Assembly: GCA_903861055.1 (NCBI GenBank)
Contig: CAIOSU010000338.1
Coordinates: 1-8,959 of the forward strand
Reading direction: 5' to 3'
Source: an uncultured bacterium
Lineage (GTDB): Bacteria; Bacteroidota; Bacteroidia; Chitinophagales; CAIOSU01
Length of the DNA stretch: 8,959 nucleotides
Shown here: one piece after another, positions 1-5,864 of the stretch
Numbering within the stretch: the first letter of the stretch is position 1
Layout of the letters: every line of letters starts with the position of its first letter
Notes under the pieces: generated by a model
The model's input: only the letters and a program-made list of their open reading frames with translations
Told to the model about the DNA's origin: nothing
The model's database searches: none
Made by a program: the position numbers and the translations under genes

Positions 1-1658
1 GGCATATTGGTGCGCACTGGTCCGGGTGTGCCGTTGCCCCAAACGTAGGTATAGGGCGGTGTGCCGCCAGTACCTGTTACCCGTATATAGCCAGGGTTAC
101 AGGTTACGGGCGTTAAGCTATCCACCACCACCGCCAAAGTGCCAGGGCAAGCTGCGCAACTGTAAGTAGCGGCCCAACCCGAGCTGTTGGTATTGCAATC
201 GGAAGTAAACAATAAGCTCATTACCCCGCTATTAGCGGTTACGGTGCCTGGGTTTTGAGTGCCTGTATAGCGGCCCAACAAAGTACCGCCCGTGCCATTG
301 CCATCGTATATATACAATGAGTCGTAACCAGCTTCGGTGCTGAAACTGGTAAAATTAATCGTTACCGAAGCGGCACCTGTTGGCTGAATAATGGTGAGGT
401 ATTTGGTAAGGTCGATATAGTTACCGTTGGTGCCGCCATTGTCGGTAAAGGTGCCGCTGCAGGCCGTAGTTCGAGTGGTGGCAATGGTATCGTTTATTAA
501 GTTGTAGTATAGCCGCCAGTTCCAGTTGGCGCCTGGGTCGGTGTGGGTTTGGCTGGGAAAATGCACGTGCCCCTTAATGCGATAGCAGCTGTTCAGTACT
601 ACCTGCGCCACGCCTTTGTAAGTGGAGAGCGGGTTGATGGTATACTTACCCGATAAATATTTTACCAAGTTGGCCGAGCTTTGGTACATAGCTTGTGTGT
701 ACCAGCTGGGGTCATTTACATAGCCCTCGTGCTCAAGGCCCACAGTGTAGGGGTTTTCGCTTCCCACGTGCCACGCCTTGTTAGCTTCAGGTACCATTTG
801 AGTTACCTGCCCATCGCTGCTGCGCAGCACATAATGTGCACTAACATTAGCGTTGCAGTTCCTAAACCAAGAAATAGCTCCTGCATAACTGCCCTGAATG
901 GTGTGTATGGTTACGGCCGAAATAGCCACACCACCGCGGGTGCTGTAGTTGCAACTGGCAGCGGGGTTCCACAGGGCGTTTGGGTATTCGGCAGCCATGC
1001 GGCTGTTTCCGTATTGTTGCCCTTGCCCATTGGTTATACCTTGGCTGCTCATGGTAATGTAGCTGCTGCTCAATACATCGTAATTGGCCCCAAACACTTG
1101 CCGCAAATCGATGTGATACACCGGAAAACCATAAGTTGCCGCATGGGTTGGGTTGTTTAGGAAGGAAAGCACGCTGTACAAATAGCTATTCAAGGCATAA
1201 TCGGCACCAACAGAGGTCTCAAGTGGCAATTCGCTGAGAGCCGTTAAAACGGGTAAGTAGGTATCAGAACCTTCGTTGCTAAACAACTCAATTTCGTGAT
1301 AAGCGTAGTTGTAGGCAGAAGCAAAGGCTTGAATTTGCAAGTCAGGCCTAGCAGATAGATTGTGTAATGATATACCCGAAATGCTAGAAATCCAGCGCAT
1401 GTTTTCCCTAAACACTCCTTTCCCATCTTCAATTAACCCCATTACGCCCACATACTGCGGTATGCCACTACAGCCAGCTGCTTCGTCTGGCATAATGTTG
1501 CGCACATGCGTTTGGGTGTAGCTTATCGCTTCCAACATTCCTCGCGGTACGGTAGGATACAACTGGTAGGCTTGCTGAAAATAGGCAGCATAAGGGTTTT
1601 GACCCACAGCGGTGTAGCTTATTATTACCCATATTATCCCTATCCAAAGGCGGAGCAT
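1..1658 (-). CDS. Secreted multidomain N-acetylmuramoyl-L-alanine amidase (Amidase_2 + CUB + SprB-like), C-terminus outside the window
   Basis: Probably cleaves the amide bond between N-acetylmuramic acid and L-alanine in peptidoglycan, outside the cytoplasm. My reverse-strand translation gives 552 residues with no stop before the window edge. Residues 1-20 are a signal peptide (hydrophobic core, then TAVGQ). Residues about 35-120 resemble a lytic-transglycosylase-like fold (VPRGMLEAISYTQT, then GVMGLIEDGKG). Residues about 245-385 are an Amidase_2/AmpD-type zinc domain: H252 in TIHT, SAHYV, E309 in VGLEHEG, H364 in GHVHF and D374 in HTDPG. The H364-D374 spacing of 10 matches the AmpD zinc ligands H154 and D164. 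Residues about 400-501 are a CUB domain (YDSLYIYDG). From about 504 an SprB-like repeat begins (GGTPPYTYVWGNG) and runs off the edge. Such Bacteroidota proteins often end in a type IX secretion sorting domain, which cannot be seen here. The start is the first Met of the signal peptide. Confidence 0.88.
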   Translation of the reverse strand, partial: MLRLWIGIIWVIISYTAVGQNPYAAYFQQAYQLYPTVPRGMLEAISYTQTHVRNIMPDEAAGCSGIPQYVGVMGLIEDGKGVFRENMRWISSISGISLHNLSARPDLQIQAFASAYNYAYHEIELFSNEGSDTYLPVLTALSELPLETSVGADYALNSYLYSVLSFLNNPTHAATYGFPVYHIDLRQVFGANYDVLSSSYITMSSQGITNGQGQQYGNSRMAAEYPNALWNPAASCNYSTRGGVAISAVTIHTIQGSYAGAISWFRNCNANVSAHYVLRSSDGQVTQMVPEANKAWHVGSENPYTVGLEHEGYVNDPSWYTQAMYQSSANLVKYLSGKYTINPLSTYKGVAQVVLNSCYRIKGHVHFPSQTHTDPGANWNWRLYYNLINDTIATTRTTACSGTFTDNGGTNGNYIDLTKYLTIIQPTGAASVTINFTSFSTEAGYDSLYIYDGNGTGGTLLGRYTGTQNPGTVTANSGVMSLLFTSDCNTNSSGWAATYSCAACPGTLAVVVDSLTPVTCNPGYIRVTGTGGTPPYTYVWGNGTPGPVRTNM

Positions 1659-1677
1659 CGTTATACTTTTAAGAGTC

Positions 1678-1685
1678 CAAAGTTA
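1678..1685 (-). promoter_or_regulatory. Probable Bacteroidota -7 promoter element of the amidase gene
   Basis: The minus strand reads TAACTTTG, an exact match to the Bacteroidota -7 consensus TAnnTTTG. It ends 19 nt before the amidase ATG, which would give a very short leader. I see no convincing -33 TTG at the usual spacing, so this rests on one element plus position. Confidence 0.45.
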
Positions 1686-1745
1686 ACGAAAAATAGCCCG
1701 GTTAAGAAGTGCAGTGTTGGATATTTAGGTTGCCGTACAAGCAGA

Positions 1746-1794
1746 TAATAAAAAGCCCACACCTGCTACAGAAGGGCTAAGCAGCAGGTGCGGG
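1746..1794 (-). terminator. Rho-independent terminator downstream of icd
   Basis: Read on the minus strand, the 12-nt arm CCCGCACCTGCT (1794-1783) pairs with AGCAGGTGTGGG (1767-1756). All 12 positions pair if one G-U wobble is allowed. The loop is 15 nt, and the stem is followed by CTTTTTATT. It lies about 85 nt past the icd stop and ahead of the amidase promoter, so the two minus-strand genes are probably separate transcription units. A shorter alternative pairing (AGCCC with GGGCT) sits inside the same stretch. Confidence 0.8.
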
Positions 1795-1811
1795 TACTAG
1801 GAAAAGGCGGG

Positions 1812-1872
1812 TACTGGCCACGAAACCTTCGTCCTGAGCGGACACAAAGGGCTTGGGTGCACGAGGCCAGTA
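1812..1872. repeat. Palindromic, REP-like structured stretch after icd
   Basis: A perfect 8-bp inverted repeat, TACTGGCC (1812-1819) and GGCCAGTA (1865-1872), brackets two smaller hairpins: ACGAA/TTCGT (1820-1832) and CCTTCGTCC...GGAC..AAAGG (1826-1850, loop TGAGC). The inner element resembles the CTTCG...GAAGG-type palindromes scattered in many bacterial genomes, but I recognise it only by resemblance. The outer stem begins 6 nt after the first icd stop codon, so in icd mRNA it could protect the 3' end or help termination. Confidence 0.45.
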
Positions 1873-1878
1873 TTATCA

Positions 1879-3318
1879 TTATTGGCCTTGGCCAAGCGAG
1901 TAGCCGGCAACGCCGTCAAACTCATATAGATTCTCAGTTTTGATTGTATCTATTTTCAAGGCATCGGCACTGAGCAGCACTTGTGCTATCAGGCTTTTGG
2001 TCATCTTTGAGCCAGCAACGGGCTTAAACCGGCAACGCCAGTGGTCGGTGCAAAAGGTTTCTTCAAACCCTTCAGGCCATACTTTAATGCCACGGTTGGT
2101 TATCATGGTTAAAGTAACTGCACAATCTTCTTCTATTTTTTGTATCAAACTGGCAACCTTATCCGGGTTTTTGCTATCAAGGTCTATAAACACATCTACT
2201 CCCACCAACTCTTTTTTAGCTGGGGTTCTGCGCACATACTTCGGCAACACAAGAGCACCGCCTTGGGCATAGTTCACGGGGCTCAATATGGTAGGAGTTT
2301 GACCTAAATTTTCTATTACCGCATCGGCAAACTCTTTGGTGCCAACCTTACGTTTGCTAGTGCCTTCTTTAAAAATGTCGTAGGTGTGTGTACCCTCTTC
2401 AATGGTTTTTAGCCAAGCGTTTTGCACCTTCTCTGCTGCTGCGGTTTCGCCCAAGTGGTTTAGCATTAATATGGCACCTTGCAACAACCCTGATGGGTTG
2501 GCCAAATTTTGTCCGGCTCTTCTTGGTGCCGAACCGTGGATGGCTTCAAACATGGCACACTCTTCGCCAATATTTGCTGAGCCCGCTAGCCCAACTGAAC
2601 CCGTTATTTGTGCAGCTACATCAGACAGCACATCGCCATATAGGTTCGGCATCACTATTACATCAAATAATTCTGGCGTATCGGCCATTTTTGCCGCACC
2701 TATATCAATTATCCAATGCTCGTTTTCAATTCCAGGGTATTCGGCGGCAATCTCGTCAAACACTTTATGAAACAGCCCATCGGTTTGTTTCATAATATTG
2801 TCTTTGGTAAAACAGGTCACCTTTTTGCGGCCATATTGCTTGGCATATTCAAAAGCATAGCGGACTATTTTCTCGCACCCCGGGCGGCTTATCAGTTTTA
2901 GGCACTGCACTACCTCGTCAGTTTGCTGGTGCTCAATGCCAGCATATAGGTCCTCTTCGTTTTCCCTGATGATAACGATATCCATAATAGGATGCTTCGT
3001 TTTAATAAAAGGGTGTAAACTAGCACATGGTCTTACGTTGCTATACAGACCTAAGAATTTTCGGGTAGTAACGTTTAGGCTCTTATAGCCCCCACCTTGT
3101 GGAGTGGTAATTGGTGCCTTTAAGAATACTTTGTTGCGCCTTATTACCTCCCAGCTTTCTTTAGCAATGCCTGCGGTATTGCCTGCTAAGTATACTTTTT
3201 CGCCTACTTCAATTTCCTCAACCTCGATTTGCGCTCCTGCTGCCAAAATAATGCGAAGTGTAGCATCCATAATTTCTGGTCCAATGCCATCTCCTTTCGC
3301 TACCGTAATTTTTTTCAT
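1879..3318 (-). CDS. icd: NADP-type isocitrate dehydrogenase with C-terminal extension (Thermus-like)
   Basis: Oxidative decarboxylation of isocitrate to 2-oxoglutarate in the TCA cycle, cytoplasmic. The 479 residues keep the E. coli Icd catalytic set with exact spacing: S80, N82, R86 and R96 (E. coli S113, N115, R119, R129), R118 and Y125 (R153, Y160), K172, then D205, D229 and D233 (D283, D307, D311). In the cofactor loop HGSAPRRAGQ (261-270), Arg266 and Arg267 replace the E. coli NADP-binding Lys344 and Tyr345, so I infer NADP rather than NAD use. Residues about 365-479 form the extra domain seen in Thermus-type enzymes (VDVFIDLDS onward); they are absent from E. coli Icd. The start MKKITVAKGDGIGPEI places the family GDGIGPE motif as usual. 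Three in-frame stops follow in a row (TAA TGA TAA, 1881-1873). It is transcribed divergently from the lysR gene. Confidence 0.95.
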   Translation of the reverse strand: MKKITVAKGDGIGPEIMDATLRIILAAGAQIEVEEIEVGEKVYLAGNTAGIAKESWEVIRRNKVFLKAPITTPQGGGYKSLNVTTRKFLGLYSNVRPCASLHPFIKTKHPIMDIVIIRENEEDLYAGIEHQQTDEVVQCLKLISRPGCEKIVRYAFEYAKQYGRKKVTCFTKDNIMKQTDGLFHKVFDEIAAEYPGIENEHWIIDIGAAKMADTPELFDVIVMPNLYGDVLSDVAAQITGSVGLAGSANIGEECAMFEAIHGSAPRRAGQNLANPSGLLQGAILMLNHLGETAAAEKVQNAWLKTIEEGTHTYDIFKEGTSKRKVGTKEFADAVIENLGQTPTILSPVNYAQGGALVLPKYVRRTPAKKELVGVDVFIDLDSKNPDKVASLIQKIEEDCAVTLTMITNRGIKVWPEGFEETFCTDHWRCRFKPVAGSKMTKSLIAQVLLSADALKIDTIKTENLYEFDGVAGYSLGQGQ

Positions 3319-3330
3319 CCGCTCTTAGTG

Positions 3331-3362
3331 TTTTTAGTATGGTGCAAAGTTGATACTAAAAA
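3331..3362. promoter_or_regulatory. Perfect 10-bp inverted repeat, likely operator between icd and lysR
   Basis: TTTTTAGTAT (3331-3340) and ATACTAAAAA (3353-3362) are perfect reverse complements separated by 12 nt. The dyad starts 12 bp upstream of the icd start codon and lies on the far side of the lysR promoter region. Placement between a LysR-type regulator and a divergent metabolic gene is the classic position for an LTTR site. It could also fold as an RNA hairpin near the 5' end of a transcript, but it lacks the look of a terminator for either gene. Confidence 0.6.
3345..3352 (-). promoter_or_regulatory. Possible -7 element of the icd promoter, inside the dyad spacer
   Basis: The minus strand reads CAACTTTG, one mismatch from TAnnTTTG, 26 nt upstream of the icd ATG. 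It fills most of the spacer of the 10-bp dyad, so a protein bound there would cover the core promoter. No clear -33 element is seen. Confidence 0.35.
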
Positions 3363-3377
3363 TCATAACTAAACATT

Positions 3378-3394
3378 TATCTTTACTATGTAAA
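3378..3394 (+). promoter_or_regulatory. Possible lysR promoter element overlapping a T-N11-A dyad
   Basis: TATCTTTA (3378-3385) is one mismatch from the -7 consensus TAnnTTTG. It overlaps TTTAC-TAT-GTAAA (3382-3394), a 13-bp dyad that exactly fits the LTTR T-N11-A pattern. Together with the larger dyad it spans 64 bp, close to a typical LTTR footprint, which suggests autoregulation. Such short AT-rich motifs also arise by chance. Confidence 0.35.
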
Positions 3395-3409
3395 CAATAA
3401 CGATAATTT

Positions 3410-4351
3410 ATGAATTATACCATTAGGCAGCTGCAAATATTTATGACCATTGCCGAAAAGCAAAGCGTATCAAAGGCTGCGGAGGCTTTGCATCTTAGCC
3501 AGCCAGCAGTCTCCATTCAACTTAAAAACCTGCAAGGGCAGTTTGATGTGCCGCTAACCGAGGTGGTGGGTAGGAAGATTTTTATTACCGATTTTGGGAA
3601 AGAAATAGCTAAAGCGGCCGAGAAAATTTTGAACGAAGTGTATGCCATGGACTTTAAGACCCAAGCGCACAAGGGACTTTTAAGCGGACGCTTGAAAATT
3701 TCGGTGGTGTCGACCGGAAAGTATGTGATGCCATACTTTTTGGCGGATTTTTTGAAACTGCACCCAGGCATTGAGTTGCTAATGGATGTAACCAACAAAA
3801 CTAAAGTTATTGAGAGCCTTTATGCCAATGACGTAGATTTTTCGTTGGTTTCGGTTTTGCCCGAAAACCTAAAGTTATCTTCGGAGCCGCTGATGCCTAA
3901 TGAGCTGTTTGTAGTTGCCAATACCGAGGGGTCTAACAAGGCCAAAAATACGTTTAACCATATGCTCGAAAACATGCCGCTCATATATCGCGAAATGGGT
4001 TCTGGCACACGAACGGTGATGGAAAAGTTTATTGCCCAACATCAATTGCCGATAAGAAAAAAGATGGAACTAACTAGCAACGAAGCAGTGAAACAAGCGG
4101 TATTGGCAGACTTAGGATATTCCATTATGCCACTGGTTGGTATGCAGAATGAATTGGACAATGGCAGCTTACAGATAATTCCAGCAAAAGGGTTTCCAAT
4201 ATTGTCGCACTGGCAATTAGTTTGGTTGGAAGAGAAAAAGTTCTCGCCCATTGCCGAGCTTTTTCTGCAACACATCCGCCAGCAGAAACAACACATCATC
4301 GATACCAAATTTGCCTGGCTGGACGAACATCGGAAACCAAATCGGGCGTAA
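3410..4351 (+). CDS. LysR-type transcriptional regulator
   Basis: DNA-binding regulator of 313 residues, the usual LTTR length. The N-terminal winged helix-turn-helix spans about residues 2-62, with the HTH itself at 19-42 (SVSKAAEALHLSQPAVS, then IQLKNLQ). A linker helix follows (FGKEIAKAAEKIL). The effector-binding periplasmic-binding-protein-like domain runs from about 91 (GRLKISVVSTGKYVMPYFL) to about 295. The class resembles CbbR/CysB-like LTTRs, but the effector cannot be read from the sequence. It is transcribed away from icd across a 91-bp gap holding two dyads, so icd is the most likely target and isocitrate, 2-oxoglutarate or a related metabolite a reasonable but unproven effector. 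The ATG lies in an AT-rich stretch with no Shine-Dalgarno, as is common in this phylum. No strong terminator follows; only a 5-bp hairpin (4368-4382) is seen. Confidence 0.93.
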   Translation: MNYTIRQLQIFMTIAEKQSVSKAAEALHLSQPAVSIQLKNLQGQFDVPLTEVVGRKIFITDFGKEIAKAAEKILNEVYAMDFKTQAHKGLLSGRLKISVVSTGKYVMPYFLADFLKLHPGIELLMDVTNKTKVIESLYANDVDFSLVSVLPENLKLSSEPLMPNELFVVANTEGSNKAKNTFNHMLENMPLIYREMGSGTRTVMEKFIAQHQLPIRKKMELTSNEAVKQAVLADLGYSIMPLVGMQNELDNGSLQIIPAKGFPILSHWQLVWLEEKKFSPIAELFLQHIRQQKQHIIDTKFAWLDEHRKPNRA

Positions 4352-4397
4352 GGGTTGTTTTCAAATTAAGGGTAAACCCCTTCACATAAAAACCTAC

Positions 4398-4405
4398 TAT
4401 CTTTG
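4398..4405 (+). promoter_or_regulatory. Probable -7 element of the hisS-hutH promoter
   Basis: TATCTTTG matches the Bacteroidota -7 consensus TAnnTTTG exactly. It lies 94 nt upstream of the hisS ATG, giving a leader of about 90 nt that contains a hairpin and the heptad repeats. No clear -33 TTG is visible at the usual distance. Confidence 0.5.
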
Positions 4406-4432
4406 AGCCGCAGATAAATGTGGATGACATTG

Positions 4433-4460
4433 GTGGCGAAGATTTTATCAAAATAGCCAC
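4433..4460 (+). other. Hairpin in the hisS leader
   Basis: GTGGC (4433-4437) pairs with GCCAC (4456-4460), and ATTTT (4442-4446) pairs with AAAAT (4450-4454) around a 3-nt loop, giving a two-part stem with a small internal loop. No U-run follows, so it is not an intrinsic terminator. A 12-codon reading frame (4418-4456: ATG TGG ATG ... TAG) overlaps it; it has no His codon, so a classical histidine leader peptide is not supported. Confidence 0.4.
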
Positions 4461-4471
4461 TTTCCAATCCT

Positions 4472-4499
4472 ATCGTACATCGTAAATCGTACATCGTAC
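4472..4499. repeat. Four tandem heptads (ATCGTAC) ending at the hisS start codon
   Basis: Four 7-bp units stand head to tail: ATCGTAC (4472-4478), ATCGTAA (4479-4485), ATCGTAC (4486-4492) and ATCGTAC (4493-4499), with one base change in the second. The hisS ATG at 4500 follows directly, and its AT would be the first two bases of a fifth unit. The whole region where a ribosome binding site would sit is therefore repeat. Confidence 0.85.
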
Positions 4500-5864
4500 A
4501 TGAAAATTAAACCCACCATACCCAAAGGCACCCGCGATTTCGGACCGAAGGAGGTGTATAAACGCAACTATATATTCGGTACCATCCGTAGTGTGTTCGA
4601 GAAGTACGGCTACCAGCCGCTGGAAACACCTACCATGGAAAACCTGGAAACCCTGACTGGAAAATACGGCGAAGAGGGCGACCAACTGCTGTTTAAGGTG
4701 CTGGATAGTGGCGACTTTTTGAAAGACGTAAAGCCCGATGTGTACGAGAGTAAAGACGCCAAAAAGCTGTCGTTTGCTATAGCTAGCAAGGGGTTGCGTT
4801 ATGATTTAACTATTCCGTTTGCGCGCTATGTGGTCATGAACCAAAACGAGATTACCTTCCCGTTTAAGCGCTACCAAATACAGCCTGTGTGGCGCGCCGA
4901 TAGGCCCCAAAAAGGCCGCTACCGCGAGTTTTACCAATGCGATGTGGATGTGGTGGGCAGCAACAGCTTGTTAAACGAAGCTGAATTGGTACAGATATAC
5001 GACGAGGTGTTTGATAAACTGGGTGTTGCCGTTACCATTAAACTCAACAACCGCAAACTATTGGCTGGCTTAGCCGAAATGGCGGGCGTGAGCGACCAAT
5101 TGACGCATCTAACCGTAGCCATTGATAAACTGGATAAAATTGGTGCCGAGGGTGTTACTAAAGAACTGATTACCCGTGGCATTAACCCGAGCGTGCTCGA
5201 CTTTTTGATTGAAACGGAGGGTATGGAAAACCGCGAAAAGCTAGCCAAAGTAAAAGAACACCTCAAAAACTCAGCAATTGGGTTGCAAGGCGTTGCCGAA
5301 ATGGAGACGGTACTAAACTACTTGGATATGGCCAAGCTTTATGGCGCTAACGTTGAGTTTGACCTTACCTTAGCCCGCGGCCTAAACTACTACACGGGCA
5401 CTATTTTTGAAGTAAAGGCGGATGCCGTAGAGATGGGCAGCATTGGCGGTGGCGGCCGCTATGATAACCTAACTGGCATGTTTGGCCTTAATGGCGTATC
5501 GGGTGTGGGCGTGAGCTTTGGTGCCGAGCGTATTTATGATGTAATGGAAGAGTTGGAGCTGTTTCCGGATGCTGTGGATAGGGGTACTATGGCACTCTTT
5601 ATCAATTTTGGCGGTGTATACGAAAAAGCTGCTTTGGGCTATTTGCAAAAACTGCGTAAAGCGGGCGTTAGTGCCGAGCTTTTCCCTAGTGACGATAAAA
5701 TGGCCAAGCAAATGAAATATGCCAATGCCAAAAATGTACACTTTGTGGTATTCGTGGGCGAAGAAGAGCTGAAACGTGAGAAGATAACGGTGAAAAACAT
5801 GCTTACCGGCGAGCAAAACGAGTTGGTGATTGAACAATTGATTACCTTGCTGCATCAAGCATGA
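4500..5864 (+). CDS. hisS: Histidyl-tRNA synthetase
   Basis: Class II aminoacyl-tRNA synthetase that charges tRNA-His, cytoplasmic; 454 residues, normal length. It opens with PTIPKGTRDFGP (5-16), as in the family. Motif 2 is WRADRPQKGRYREF (131-144). The histidine-specific HisA box is LARGLNYYTGTIFE (291-304), whose R293 matches the catalytic Arg259 of E. coli HisRS. SIGGGGRYDNLTG (314-326) and motif 3, GVGVSFGAERI (335-345), follow. Residues about 362-454 are the anticodon-binding domain. The HisA box has Asn296 where many HisRS have Asp (RGLDYY), probably a lineage variant. The start is fixed by the family N-terminus even though heptad repeats, not a Shine-Dalgarno, precede it. The stop overlaps the hutH start by ATGA, so the two genes are very likely cotranscribed and translationally coupled. 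Confidence 0.97.
   Translation: MKIKPTIPKGTRDFGPKEVYKRNYIFGTIRSVFEKYGYQPLETPTMENLETLTGKYGEEGDQLLFKVLDSGDFLKDVKPDVYESKDAKKLSFAIASKGLRYDLTIPFARYVVMNQNEITFPFKRYQIQPVWRADRPQKGRYREFYQCDVDVVGSNSLLNEAELVQIYDEVFDKLGVAVTIKLNNRKLLAGLAEMAGVSDQLTHLTVAIDKLDKIGAEGVTKELITRGINPSVLDFLIETEGMENREKLAKVKEHLKNSAIGLQGVAEMETVLNYLDMAKLYGANVEFDLTLARGLNYYTGTIFEVKADAVEMGSIGGGGRYDNLTGMFGLNGVSGVGVSFGAERIYDVMEELELFPDAVDRGTMALFINFGGVYEKAALGYLQKLRKAGVSAELFPSDDKMAKQMKYANAKNVHFVVFVGEEELKREKITVKNMLTGEQNELVIEQLITLLHQA

Noticed and set aside
681..1160. Plus-strand open frame of 159 codons
   Set aside because: It lies antisense to the amidase, whose frame is continuous and shows clear domain motifs; the plus-strand product resembles nothing and has atypical composition.
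2384..2795. Two overlapping plus-strand frames inside icd
   Set aside because: They are shadows of the well-supported icd gene on the other strand, which holds all catalytic residues.
4472..4499. Possible CRISPR array
   Set aside because: The units are 7 bp and directly tandem with no spacers, and no cas gene is present.
4406..4499. T-box or histidine attenuator in the hisS leader
   Set aside because: No T-box sequence, no run of His codons and no terminator with a U-run is present.
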